A DNA stretch of 64,000 bases from Porodaedalea pini. Lineage: Eukaryota; Basidiomycota; Agaricomycetes; Hymenochaetales; Hymenochaetaceae. Location: the NCBI GenBank assembly GCA_002794775.1, contig NBAY01000007.1:558001-622000 (forward strand), read 5' to 3'. Position numbers and translations under genes: made by a program. How positions within the stretch are numbered: the first letter of the stretch is position 1; each line of letters opens with the position of its first letter. The notes beneath the pieces are model-generated. The model searched no databases and was not told the origin of the DNA. It saw only the letters and a list, made by a program, of their open reading frames with translations. This document shows, piece after piece, positions 43,346-55,702 of this stretch.

Positions 43346-44640
43346 ATGCCGCCGCGACGGCGCGCAAGTTGCCAGATATGCGACGAGACAGAGTCCAAGT
43401 ACGCCTGTCCGAAATGTGCGGTCCTGTAGTACGTGCGTGCTCTCAGGCTCCCCGCTCCCCGTCCATCCGTCCGTTGCTTACCCATCGGACATTTGAATGC
43501 GCAGCTGCTCCGTAGCATGCTACAAACAGCATAAAAGTGCGTCTCCGTCGCAATCCAGACGCGTAACATATCTGCTATCACCGCGCTGACGGCAAATTGG
43601 TACTACTACTTGGGCCAGGTTATTCATGCAGTGCAGCTGAACCCTTCTTCGATACGAGGACAGCGCAAGTAGGGTCAGCTGCAGCGGCGCGTGACGATTC
43701 TCAAGCAAAGGGGAAGTTAACTGCGGTATCCGTGCCAGTGCCAAGTTTCTTAGCATCGAATGAAGGCGCTGCATCTGCGCCTGGCTCCTCCTCTCATGTG
43801 AGACGAGGAGATGAGTTGGGCGCCGAGGTGGAGGCGGGGAACGCAGAGACGAGGGAAATAGACACACAGGGAGACGGGGACGCTGTTGGCAATGACTCGG
43901 ACCCGGATCCAATTCCAATCCCCATTCCAACTCCAACTCCAACTCCAAATCCGAGTCAGAGTATGACTCTCCACCTCGAGACACCCCGTCCCTTGCGCAA
44001 GCTCGCATCGCTGAAATGGCCCTACGTCCCCGACGCGTCGTCCTACCCCGACCCGCTCACGCGGGACGACCCCAAGCCGCTCAGCCTCGCGCAATACGAA
44101 GCGATCGGTGCGTTTCTCCTTTCTCTCCTTCTCCCCCCCCCCCTCCCCCCTTCCCTCCCTTCCCTCCTCCCTCTCTTCCCGGCGAAACTAAATATAATCC
44201 AACTCCCCGGCTCTCCTCTCCTCTCCTCTCCAACCGAACCGAACCCACCAGCCCGATCGCCCGCAGTCCGCCGCGCCCTCGCCGCACACCCGCATCTCCC
44301 GGCCCTCCTGCGCGCACTCGACGCGCTCCGCGGGCCCGCGCGCGAAGCAGCCGTGCAGCGCGTGCTCGGCGTCGCGCCCTCCCAGCCGTCCTTCGCGCTC
44401 GCGGGCGTCTTCTCCGCCGTCCCGCACGCTTCGCCGCCGCCTTATAACAACCACGGGAGGACAGGGCGAGCCGCGGAGGTGGAGGTGGAAGTGGGTGCGG
44501 ACGAGGAGGACGTGCGCGCCCTGCGTGCCCTGGCTGAGGCGGTGGAAGGCGCTGTGAGGAGTTCTGTTGCTGCTGGTGCTGGCGATGGACGTTCTGGAGT
44601 GGACCCCCTAGGATTGGACTGGGAGGAGATGGAGGCGTAG
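43346..44640 (+). CDS. HIT-type zinc-finger protein (ZNHIT3-like)
   Basis: Exons 43346-43425, 43505-43536, 43619-44107 and 44267-44640 give 324 aa. The N-terminal HIT zinc finger is CQICDETESKYACPKCAVL joined over an intron to CSVACYKQHKS. A Pro-rich PIPIPTPTPTPNPSQ repeat and a conserved LASLKWPYVPDASSYPDPL segment follow, then a C-terminal helical region ending DPLGLDWEEMEA. ZNHIT3 (yeast Hit1) stabilises the R2TP-dependent assembly of box C/D snoRNPs. The Pro-Thr repeat derives from a simple CCAACT/CCAATC nucleotide repeat at about 43905-43955. Confidence 0.85.
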
Positions 44641-45349
44641 CTAGCTAGCTTGTATATGTTGTTTTTTTCCGACGGATCACCTTTTAGCACCGTAAACAAG
44701 CGGATTCAAAGAATCGGATTCAATGCGTATATCATCCTCCTCAGCACATGCACATCAACATCGTCGCTCAAACTACACAGCTCACAGCAGCCAGACGAAT
44801 TGAAACATGTTCAGTGGTGGAGTTTTGGGACAGCACCAGAGCTACAAGGAAATCGCGCGCCCCGGCGACTCGCAAAAACTCGAAACTGCTCTCGCGGCTC
44901 TCTCGTTCTCACACTCTTACTTGTGGCTGGGGTGGCCACAAATAACCAATGCCCTCGCCTTTTACTAGGGCATTCCGTGTGTCGACCCCGCGTTAAAGCC
45001 ACTTACCCAATCTTTGGAATTGCAAGTTACTTGCTTGACTGGAAAGTCCTATCTTACTACTTTTTTTTTTCTTTTTGTGTTTTTTAGATGTTGATTTGGA
45101 ATTTAGCATGCTTGTGTTGGAATACGTCGCTTGAGATTCTGTAAGCTCATAATTTCGGAGTTGGTAACTTCCTTGAGCTTTATCTCATCATAATTAGTTT
45201 TCTACACAGACGACACAAGGGTATAAGCCTCTCTCTGACTGATTAGACACATCTAACATACAACAACACGCAAACATCAGCACGAAAACGACCTGCATTT
45301 CAAAGTCTCTCTGGTCCAAGAAAATGATTCATCAGCGTCCTTACCCACA
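44641..45349. other. Convergent intergenic region (3' ends of ZNHIT3-like and GH79 genes)
   Basis: Includes a T-run at 45060-45085; no gene seen. Confidence 0.4.
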
Positions 45350-47818
45350 TCATCCACCACCGACAAAAAGAATAGCACAAGCAAGGGTGACACCGCCCGC
45401 CAAGATCGCCGAGCCGAGCATCGCCACCGAGCCCCGCACGCCGCCGTTGGAGCTCCCGAAGCTCGTCGAGCCGAGGGCGTCCCAGTTCCCGCCGCCGCGC
45501 CCGTTCGAGGTCGCCAGCACCGCTTGGTCGACCGTCGCCGTATTCGCAGGACCGGTCTGGCAACGGGAATTAAATATACGTGAGCGGAGTAAGAGAGAAA
45601 TGTGAACGGAAAGGGGGGTGAACGCACAGCCGTAGTTGTGGTCGCGAACGTCACCGTCGACTGCGGCGCTGACTCACTCAGCGCGTCCGAGCTGAGGAAC
45701 ACAACCGCGAGACCAGGCGCGGGCATCGGCACCGCACAGACGTTGTTCGTCGTGTCGCACGAGTACGTGTAGATCATCTCATCGCCTTGCAGACGGCCGT
45801 CGGATTGGAAGGGGCCACCAAAGGTCTGGAAAATTAAGCGCGTTAGAAAATTCGCTTCCTTGGTAGGTGGAAGGGTAGCGCGTGACTTGCCTGCCCAGCC
45901 CAGGTTATGTCGAACTTCTCGATTACGGAGTCTGAAAGCAGGTATCTGCCAAGAGACACATCAGCGTCACGGCTCTACGAGACAAGGGTAAATTGACACT
46001 TACTTGACCTGTACGCTTTCTGGTGTCGCGTTCGGCTGGCCCGTCTGGTTCCCGCCGACGCTGATATACGCGGTATAATTACCCGCGCCAGTCCCGTCCG
46101 TGATATAATTCATCAGCACAACGCGCTCAGGGTTCCCGTTCTCATAAACGACATAGCCGGGCGTGAACGGGCCGTTGTTGTTGAGGAAAAGGTCCACGAC
46201 CTGCGCGGAGCCAGACGTGCCGAGCGCCTCGGCGACGACGAGCGCGGCGTAGAACGTCGAGCCGATCGTCCACTGCCGGAAGCTCGACTGGTTTGTCGCG
46301 GGCGGTGTGAAGGGCTATAACAGGAATGCCAAGCATTAGCACGATATCTTCGACGATGGACGCTGATCCCGATCCACAGAGCCTAAAACGCAAATCACGC
46401 CGATGCTCGGTACGCACATTATAGTAATCACTCTGGCCACCGACGTGGAAGAGCGCATGCGAGACGTTGCCCACCGCCATGTTCAATGAGTAGTCAACCG
46501 CCCACATTGCCGCGGCGAACGAGTCGCTCAGCCCGGAGAAACCGCCGCATGACGCCGTGTTCGTCTCGAACAGCAGGAACGGCTTCCCGAGGCTCTGTGC
46601 AATCGTCGTGCTGTTCACGTACGCCTGGTTCTGCGTCTGGATCGCATTGTGATTGAGGTAGACGGGCTGCAGGATGCTCTGTGGGTCGACGTGCGAGGAC
46701 CCGTTGCAGTTGTCCGCCGGGTAGCTGTGATAATGCACTTCATAAAACGTGGAGCTTTGGCACGAGTAAATCACTCACTGCTGGACAGCAAGAAAAGCGA
46801 GATGGTCCTGATAATGGTCCAAGAACCCTGTATTCCAAACTTGCTCAGGCGTCCATCCAATGTTTCCCCCGCAGCATACACTCGGCGCGACGAACATCGA
46901 GTTATTCGCAATATTCGCATCGTTCTCATAGTCGCTCAGCACCTGACCCCACTCGACGTCGTACTGCGCGGGCGTGTAGCCTGGATCGCGGATTCCGTTC
47001 TGGAAATAGAGATCGGGCTCGTTCCCGAGCTGCAAGCCAATGAGCTTGTCGCCGAGCACCTTCTGACCTAGCTCTGCAATTTGCGTCCGAGGGTTCTCAG
47101 TGTCGTTGAATGGCACGCCGAGGAACCATTGGACCGTCGGTAGAAAGCCTGAGATGTTGGACATGGCGTATATGAGCGAGGGAGAAATAAGGAGTGCGGG
47201 TGTTCCGGTCTTCGAGTGTGCAGAGCAAGCATCAAAATAGATTAGATATTTCTGTCCGACGTTGAGAGAAAGCATCTCACCCTCGAGCCGCCGATGGCGC
47301 CTTTTTCGATCATAGCTCCGTCTTCCAATCCACCAGGAACGAGCACAGACTGCTCCTGCGTATTCCCTCCCACTCGAAGGATGAGATTTTTTGACCTCGA
47401 AATGACCGTGGACATGAGATTCAGAAATATAGGATCTATTTGTGCGCCGCTGTTACCCACTGAAGGAACATAAGATTCACATAAGTTAATATCGTCATAT
47501 TACCATAGCATTGACTGGGTCCGTACACAAGTGGTTGGCTACAGACAGCTCAAGCGAAAAGCCGAAGAAATGGCCTGCAATGCCCATAGACAGCCCACCC
47601 ATCCCTCCGCTGTAGAGCTGGACAGGTACCGTATTTGTGATGTTGTTGTTCGCAGTTCCTACGGCTTGCAGTACGTTTCCATCGCAAGGCACTGCACCGA
47701 CGCAGGGCGTCGGTTGGGCGGCGGGCGGCGAGCCCATTTGAGCGTAGATAGTGACTTCAGCGGAGACATGGCCCAGAAAGAGGAGAGAGGCCGACACGAA
47801 TGCCAGGAGCGCCACCAT
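45350..47818 (-). CDS. Glycoside hydrolase family 79 protein with C-terminal hydrophobic (GPI-like) tail
   Basis: Multi-exon, start 47818 (exon 1 to 47527), stop 45350-45352. Signal peptide MVALLAFVSASLLFLGHVSA. Then FFGFSLELSVANHL, RVGGNTQEQSVLVPGG, and the acid/base segment IGLQLGNEPDLYFQ with the catalytic Glu of NEP. The nucleophile segment is PFLLFETNTASCGGFSGL. The beta-domain follows (VVLMNYITDGTGAGNYTAYI, DITWAGQTFGGPFQSDG). The end is Ser/Gly-rich with GSVAMLGSAILAGGVTLACA, which looks like a GPI-attachment signal. GH79 enzymes act on beta-glucuronides such as those on arabinogalactan or heparan-type chains. Several N-glycosylation sites fit a secreted or wall-bound enzyme. Confidence 0.9.
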
Positions 47819-49115
47819 CGGAGTGGCAGAGACGAAGGGGAGTCTGATGGCGGGAGGAAAGAAAGGTCGGACGCGGCAAATATAGTTTGGTCACGCCCGC
47901 AGTACTAGTAGTGCGTGCCCTTATGTGTATTGATGATCGACGCTCAATCTATATTTGTAACCAGGCAGTGCTGCAAACTTCTTCAAAAGGAAAAGGACGC
48001 GTAGTAATGGTATTCTCAGATGAAAACTTTCTGTTCTGACAGACCGGCGCAGATACACTTTGGAGACAATAAATGTGATCAATGAGCACTGACCACCGCA
48101 ACCCAGGCGAAATATCTGCGGCCCTCCCCGAGACGACCCTGAGAAAGCTTTTAATTCATTTGTTAAAAATGGTTCGTCTGTGTTGGCAAAAATATCCAGG
48201 AGCGTACTAAGATAGCAAGGTCTGATAGCTTTCTTTCTTTGGCATGTACTATAATTAACAAGCTCCAATGCAGATGAACCCAAAAGAATACTAACAGAGT
48301 CAGAAATATAGTATCAGACATCAGACGCTCTGGACTTCGTCGAAATTTGACTTCCAGTGCTAGTGCACATACTTACTGACAGAGACCACTATGTTTGTCT
48401 CAGATGGATATCTTTCCAATATTAATGTGATGTCGTTTAAAAGAGGAGCTGTCGCGAAGGAGTCTGTTGCCACTGGCAATATTAAATGAATTTGCCGAAT
48501 TCGATCACGTGATGACATCGTCCTGGTCTTTTGGCGCTGCAATGGCGACACGTCTGCGTCGACTTGGGCCAATCGTACCTTCACTGCTTATTCAATTCAC
48601 GCCGCCGAGCGCAACTCTGCAGGCCCTTCTGTATCTCCCTCTGTCAACTTAACTCGCCGGGCTTCATGTCGATACTCCAAACTTAACTTGTCTTGCTCAG
48701 AGAAGTTCGTCGGATGGTCTTCAGATCTGAGTTGAAACACACTTCGGCTTTGTAGGATGCATAGACTCTAAACCTTTGCTCCACACGACCGCATTGGGTC
48801 GTTATGTACAAAGCATGTGCACATGAAGGTTTTAGCAAAGCCACCTAGTTTATCAACAAGGCACGGCTTTGACTTGGTCAACATGTTAGTCCTCACATCT
48901 TTTCTATTTTGCACACTCGATGTATTAAACACTACTCAGCTCTATGGTTGCCGTTGTTTGGGCTATGAACTGCTGGCTCCACGGGTTGACCAGGGCGTGA
49001 CTCGACAGGTTTCATGGTAGGTAGTATGAGCTTCAAACTCAGAAAAGCTTACCGTTTACTATGATTTAAACTCAGGAGTCTAAACGACGACATTCTAGTG
49101 AGAATATCCAGGATA
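47819..49115. other. 1.3 kb without recognised gene
   Basis: Upstream region of GH79; short frames only. Confidence 0.4.
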
Positions 49116-49456
49116 CAGGTGGTTCTGAAAAGTGTTTGTCACCCCCGTTTTCGGAATCGATCGACATACCCAAATTCAGAAGGTAAACATGCCAATGAAA
49201 ACCTTCATCAAGCATGTCATTTGTGTTGTTCTTATTGTTTTTATTGCACTTTTTGCATTACCTGTACACAAGATGTTGTCATTTTTACAGTGTGTATGCA
49301 AACTTGAGGAATAGGGAACTGTGCATACTATTCTGGCCTGGTTTTGTGTGAAGGACAAGACAGATGACGTGTATTAATCAGTGTCTTAACCTTCCACATT
49401 TGGGTATGACGATCGATTCCGAAAACGGGGTGACGAACACTTTTCGGAACCACCTG
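49116..49456. mobile_element. 341-bp Tc1/mariner-type MITE
   Basis: About 70-bp terminal inverted repeats start CAGGTGGTTCYGAAAAGTG. TA dinucleotides flank both ends (49114-49115 and 49457-49458), the target duplication of Tc1/mariner elements. The interior has no transposase; the arms share GTTTTCGGAATCGATCG with few mismatches. Confidence 0.85.
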
Positions 49457-49458
49457 TA

Positions 49459-50605
49459 GTTTCCGTGTGAAGAGCAATTGATGCGCAGGTGGATGTCGAC
49501 TTGACTTCTTCGAGTGCCAAAGTCGCTCATATTATACAGAAATCCAGTGATCATTTGGTGAGCCACCTTCACCAAATCGTTGGCCAGTGGAGCGGCTAAG
49601 CACTGGGAGGCTGAGATATTAAGTACACATTTTATAAGTTTCTTGAGGGACAATTTGGCTTATTGTCTTCAAAGGCTTCGCTTGTGCAGTTAGCCTTCAT
49701 TCAGAGTATTTGTAATAAATATTCTCTGCTGTAACGACTCACCTTTTGACCAAACCAACAGGACGCCGATTGTAAGGTACTAATATTCCTGAACGACATA
49801 CCATTCGTCTATAAGCTCAGGAAATTTATGCATACGGTCTTTCCAAAATACGCAAAGTTGATCAAACACTCGATGTGACGTTAGCCGGCAAAGACATCTT
49901 ATGGCTTCTTAACGAAGGATAGAAGATTCAATTGATAGGTGTGTTTCATGTCATGACGAACTGTTCTTCAGGGTTCACTTGTGTATTCTTGTTTTAGCTG
50001 TTAATACGGATAAAGACATGATGCAAAGGTCTGGCTGCATCACCATATACGTATACGTACTACTGTTCATCATTCTCACAAAGCGAGCATGAGCTTTTCC
50101 ACGGCCATACGCCTCTAGTCGTATAACACTACACTCGGTTGTGCCTATTGCACGGCAGCCGGGTTAGTTCTTCAACGAATAATACTCAGATGTCTTATTC
50201 AAAAATCAAGGACGGTGTGCAAGCATTTCTACTACCCAACTGCAATCATCCCATTATCAGCTTCGCAGCCAAAGTCACAGATGTATGCATACTTCGTGAG
50301 TGCCTATACCGCGATGAAGAGCTGAAATCACCTGGAGCAATATTAATGGTTACTTTTCATGGCCGCGATGACAAAATGATTATAAGCGTCGCAGGCTGTG
50401 AGCCTATAAGATCCCTTCATTTCAACGGGTAAATTTATGACTCTTCCACCGCCTGTAATCTCCTAATGCTAGTACGTTATGGTCGTATATCCATAATTTC
50501 TGTCTTTGGAATTCAGAGCACTTTGTAGTATGTAAGTGAACACTGTTTTCCCACGAATACAGACAGTAAACCTTACTTGTTGAAATACCTCAACTTATAA
50601 CCGCC
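49459..50605. other. 1.1 kb without recognised gene
   Basis: A 97-codon frame at 50139-50432 has no recognisable motif and is not called. Confidence 0.35.
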
Positions 50606-50867
50606 ATGTCTTCGATCCAGTCTGCTTCGCAAGCAACGACGCCCCTCCGTCGGCTCGCCGCACACTCCACAACAACTTGCGCTGTGCAGGCCAGTGCGTA
50701 TGGCAAGTGCATCCTCGCGACGTACACGGACGTCAAGAAGGACGCATGCAAAGCCGAGTTCGAGCTCTTCGGGCGGTGTCTACGAGATGCGGTGCGTGCC
50801 TTCTTGGAGTACTGTGTGTGTGCTTGACTGACTGCGTGTTGTTCTGCAGATGAAAAGGAAGTGGTAA
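50606..50867 (+). CDS. Small twin-cysteine mitochondrial protein (NDUFAF8-like)
   Basis: Exons 50606-50791 and 50850-50867 give 67 aa ending in MKRKW. The cysteine pattern C..ASAYGKCI and KKDACKAEFELFGRCLRDA forms a CHCH-like helical hairpin. It fits the small complex I assembly factor NDUFAF8, a partner of NDUFAF5 in the mitochondrial intermembrane space or matrix side. The 58-base intron precedes a tiny last exon. Assignment is from motif pattern and size. Confidence 0.7.
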
Positions 50868-50978
50868 CGCGAACTCCGAGTTGCAGATTCCATTAGATGT
50901 CGAGGAGATATATATCGATACAACTACAGTACGGATGGGAGAGCAAAAAGGCCGAAAGCATGCTTGCAGAACCAATAA

Positions 50979-52402
50979 TTAATCCTCCTCTTCCTCCTCA
51001 ATTGCACCGGGTATTCGGCCGCGCCGCGCGTCCCCTTCAGCTGCCCCACTATGCCGACTTTCACCATCAGTAGCTCCCCTCGGACGCCTCGCCTCCTGCC
51101 GCTCGCGCTCTCGCCGTCTTTGACGCGCCTGCGCCAGCAAGCGCAGCGTCTGTGCGAGGCGCACGGACGTTGTATTTGGGAGCGGCAGTCGTAAGACCGC
51201 AAGCTCGTCGTCTTCGCCATCTAGTCCACCGTCTGCACGTGCTGGCGGCTCGGGCACAGGCGACGTCAGCCGATGCGCAACGTGTCGTAGAGAAAGGTCA
51301 ATTATTGGTATTGGGGGCGGAAGCGAATCAGTGGGTGTAGCTTTTGGGAGGAAGGAAGGGTCAGCAAGGGAGGACGAGGAGATGGGAGGGGTGAGAGCCC
51401 GGGTTGGAGGGTATGTGGTAGGCGGATTTGCGGTCGATGATGTGCGAGGGGAAGAATAGGGGATGAATGGCGCTGTTTCTGAAGTAAGGCCTGTGATGAT
51501 TGGAGAGGGCGGCGTGGAGGGAGTTGTAGATGCGGGAAGCAGAGGGTCCGGGAATTCTGTGGGCATGGCGAGTGATAGGGACGTCTCGTAGGAAATGGTG
51601 GTGAGGACCGCCTGGAGAAACATAATTGTACCGTCCAGCAAAAGGAGCTGGAGTTTTGATGGTCTGCGACCTGCGTGTCAAAGTCAACCAATGAACAAAC
51701 ACGATACACATAAGCCGTAAGAGAGCACAGCAACTCAGAAAGAGGAACGTGAAAGAAGAAATAGTAGGAAACATAAGAGTATGAAGAGCGTGTGCTCACC
51801 CATCCCGACAAAGTCCAGCACGATGCCCTTCGCGCCGTCGCTCGCGCCCGCAGCGGCATGCGTCCACACGCCGCCGACGTTGACGAGCACAACGAGTGCG
51901 AGCCAGAACGAGAGCGCGCGGCGCCCGTCGAGCTCGCGCACGCGCGCGAACTGGAACTGCGTTGCGCAGCGGCAGAGGAGGATAAACAGGCTCGGCGCGA
52001 GCAGGAAGGAGAGCGTGTGCAGCTCGTAGAGGAGTGCGTCGAGCTGTGCGGGCGCGACATAATCATGAAATATGAAGTGATCGAATGTTGTAGATGAGAG
52101 TATGTCCAACAGCATCCAGGTCCAATTCATGTCAAGCATGCACGATCAGCAAACCTCTTCCTCTCACATCCATTACAAACGACTCACAGAATAGATGATG
52201 TGCTTTCGCTGTGCATGATAGCGTATCGGCATGTCATCCGACGACAGCGGCCCTATCCCTTACAGCACTGTACACCGGTCGTACGGTCTCAAAAGTCGAC
52301 AGACGATACTGGTGCGTTGGGCTGTTGACCGAGGCTGCTTACGCTGAGCGCGACGAAAGCCAGGCGCCAGAGTGAGTCCAGTGTCTTGCCGAGTTTGGTC
52401 AT
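50979..52402 (-). CDS. DUF1746 membrane protein, Dsc4-like subunit of the Golgi Dsc E3 ligase
   Basis: The start at 52402 reads MTKLGKTLDSLWRLAFVALS. Then comes a tiny exon RKHIIYS (about 52190-52210), then LDALLYELHTLSFLLAPSLF, ILLCRCATQFQFARVRELDG, ALSFWLALVVLVNVGGVWTH and GIVLDFVGM, and after an intron RRPSKLQLLLLDGTIMFLQA. This is the DUF1746 pattern of several membrane spans. In fission yeast the DUF1746 protein Dsc4 belongs to the Dsc ubiquitin-ligase complex that activates SREBP. The C-terminal 170 residues are Pro/Ser-rich with a basic RQRRRERERQEARRPRG stretch and an EEEEED end. Confidence 0.85.
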
Positions 52403-52669
52403 GGTGATCGACACAGCTTTTTTTTTTTGTAAGTCGTTTTGAACTCTGCTCAAGAAAATGGATTCATTGGAACGTCATTCATAAATCATCAAACTGTACT
52501 AGATACAGGAGTTGTCACATCGAATCGTCGCGATACGAATAAAAACGTCCAAATGTCAAGGAATAGGAGCCTAACAAACGACAGAAACAACTAAAAGTCC
52601 AACAATACATAACCCGATGACTCTAGTTCGGATCCTAAAGTCAAGGAACAAAAAATCGCACTCATCTAC

Positions 52670-54226
52670 CTAATGATGATACGAAGGCGGCGGGGAGTGC
52701 GGCACCGACACCGACACTTCAGGGGACCCCGGCGCCGGCGCCGAAGCAGGTGCCGCACCAGGTGGCAGCGTCAAAACTACACTGCTCCGGCTCCTCTCCC
52801 TCTCTGTATTCGCACTCCCACTGGTAAGTTGTCTCTCCGCCGCGCGGCGATGGTGCTCCACAGCTTCCTCAGCACTCGCACCCTCTGGAAGGTCGGGCAC
52901 AGGGATGACGACTGGGGAGTGCACCTGCGCATGCGCGTCGTACGTCGCGTACGGGTCGAACGGCGTCACCTGCGGCGCGTTGAGCAGTCCTTCCTTGTCC
53001 ATTTCAAGGTCTGTGCTTGTGCCGCTGAGCGCTGAGTAGTGCTTGTTGTGAGTATCTGAGACGCCCAAGCTGTCGACGGATGAGAAGCGCGCGTGGAAGG
53101 CATCGTATGCGCTTTGGCGCTGGAGCATGCGTGAGCGGCGCACGTCGCGCTTCTCGTAGCGGAGCTGGTTGACGTAGCGCGTCACTACGAGTGCGCAGTC
53201 TTGATAAAGCGGAATCAATAAATATAATGCTAATTTAAACCAAAACACATTACTCACAAGCCTCAACCGCCAACACTAGAAGGGAGATCGCCCAGTAGAC
53301 ACCCTTCGTGATATTCAACAAGCCAGTGCACTGGTCCTTCGTCTGTTGATTGCGTAAGCCCTGCTGGCAAAGCTTGACGATATCCTCGTTCGCGGTGTGC
53401 GTGATCATCCACAGGAAGTACGCTGCGACGCCGAGGTTGATGAGGAAGTGTACGTAAAGGAAGGATGCGAAGATCGTGACGAAGGACTGCTTCCGTGCAC
53501 AGGCGCCTATGAAACTGGGTAGAGGGCGTTAGTTAAAGACAACAAATTGTTAGAGAAAGAAAACAAAATAAGAAATTGTGGCGAGAAATCCTGAACGTAG
53601 CGCTCAATTGCAGTTATTATAAAAATATGGCCAAGAAGATAATGGCCAAAATGCCAATTATGACCGAGCATTCAAAACTTATCCATCTCAGACGTTGTCA
53701 TGTGTATCAACTTGCTCTCGACGGCGTTGCATCTTTTAACAACTACGCCCTCAATCTTCTCCCATTTGCCGCTAACGCATCTTCGTACGCTCTGTTACGA
53801 TCTTTAAGCCCGCATCTCACACTGCAGTCCAGCATAGCCTCTCCACAACTCCGATAGCCTCTTCTGGCAACGAACAACACCGAGCTGATGTGATACAGGT
53901 CACTCACCCAAGCACAGACGCGATGAACAAGAAGGTCTCGACGAGCCCCGCCACGATGAACGCAGCCTTCTCCTTCTCGGACATGAAGTAGTTCGCTGCA
54001 ATGCATCAAAATCGACCCAACACAACTTTCATCAATTCATCTATCTCATGCAAAGAAGGGAATGAAAGATGGAAGACGCACTGGCAACTTCAAACCAGAT
54101 GATGACCATGAGAAGCCCGGAGAGAAGGAGCGTCAGCAAAGCGAGGAGGGCTGCGCCGAGGCGAGCGGGCAGGCAGCAGCAGAAGCGCTGGCGCCGGAAC
54201 ACCCAGTCTGTCACGCAGTTCGCCAT
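52670..54226 (-). CDS. Four-span membrane protein with long cytosolic Pro/Ser-rich tail (unknown)
   Basis: Exons run from MANCVTDWVFRRQRFCCCLP (start 54226), with span LGAALLALLTLLLSGLLMVI. The next exon is YFMSEKEKAAFIVAGLVETF and LFIASVLG (53995 to about 53908). Then comes FIGACARKQSFVTIFASFLY with span LINLGVAAYFLWMI, CQQGLRNQQTKDQC and span VYWAISLLVLAVEA (53515-53262). The last exon is a cytosolic tail RYVNQLRYEKRDVRRSRML to PPPSYHH at 52670. The layout is tetraspanin-like with a small Cys-containing outer loop. Related proteins are common in basidiomycetes but uncharacterised to my knowledge. The intron at about 53516-53907 is unusually long (near 390 bases). Confidence 0.75.
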
Positions 54227-55702
54227 TGTCTTGTTCTTGTTCTTTCTACCAGAGTTCAATTCGAGTATGAGCTACAGGGAGGTACAAGCACGAGCGTCCG
54301 GAGGAGATGGTGGGCGTCAGAGGGAGAGACGGAGTTGCGCAGCGGCGCCCAAACGACAGGAAACAAGGCGGTGACTCTGGCCTAGTAATAGTACTGCATG
54401 CCACTTTGCGACGAGGATAAGAATAGCGTGGAAGCCTCGTTCGGGTGACAGTGGGAAAGCAATTGATGTCCGTTTATAGAAGGAGCGGCCAAAGGACGTT
54501 GATCAGCCTAACCGTCAACCGCCAACCACCGAGTCCATAATATGCACTACCAGCAGAACACTTGACGCATATTCCTACTTGTAAATCCCTTGTCAACCTC
54601 TTGAACTTGAAGACCGACGTGCCCGTCTACGTCCGCTGCAATCATGATGTCCATCTTTTCGAAGCGGCTTACTGGATATGAGTCGAGCAGGTATCAGCAG
54701 CAGAGCCTAACAATAGGTTCGGACAAGATACAAGGCTGCCGTTGCGTATACCTCGCCGCAGGTTGTTGCATCATCACTGGATGCTCGGCCTGAGCACGAC
54801 AATATCAATATCAATCACGAGAACTTCCTCAGTTCCTGTTTAATTTTGATGATTATGTAAGTCACATTACTCCATCCGTACAGTTTACTGGTAAGCTTAC
54901 TTGCAGACCCACCTTCATCTCTAGAAGATATGTAGCAGACAGGCGCTTGTGTAGCGGCGAGCTTTCCTTCAGATGAGGCGGAGACTCAACGCAACGTTGC
55001 AGTGGTTTGGAGCAAAGCTGTCACCTCGATCGAAGGTCTCAGATCATGCAATAATGCAATCTCTTGTCTTTTGGTTGACACAGTGCGATCGGTCGGAGAA
55101 GGGACGTGAGGCGAAGGCCAAGCAAGTAACCAGAGCACAGCATGGATCTACGTAAGCCTGTGCAATCCTTTGTCTTGGCGAAAACTATTACGGGCACTTA
55201 TTTTCACCGTAATCATAGGTGTGGCATCGCACTTGTGCCCACCAGTCCTGAATTGCTGGTTCGCTGTACGGCACACTATGGCGTCGGAGGTAACGGTAAG
55301 GTATATTATCAAGATGCGGATTGCCAGAAAGCAGCACGCCGGGTCCGGGACGATGATCGTCTCATGGATCATCCGACCATCTTTCGTGCTATCTCTTGCT
55401 TCATCTCTTGCTTTATAAATTATGTGGTGCGCAGGAAGCCGATCCGTGTTGAACGTCAGCAAAGGCGAATCAGCGCTGTCCGAAGTACTTAAATCACTGT
55501 CCGCCAAGCGGCACCGGCAGCACATGCCGTCTTGTCTCGTTCCAAGAGATCTAGGGACCGAGCTGACCGCCAGATGCTGACTGCGAAGAGGCCTTAAGTC
55601 AAAAATATATTTTACTCTGATAACATCCGTTTTTTTCTTTACTTTTTCCCTACCTCATTCCACTTGCTCTCTTGTCCTCTCCACTCCAGACGGGAACACA
55701 CG
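54227..55702. other. Divergent intergenic region, 1.5 kb, no recognised gene
   Basis: Holds the promoters of the four-span protein and GT32 genes. Short frames at 54973-55525 show no motifs. Confidence 0.4.
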
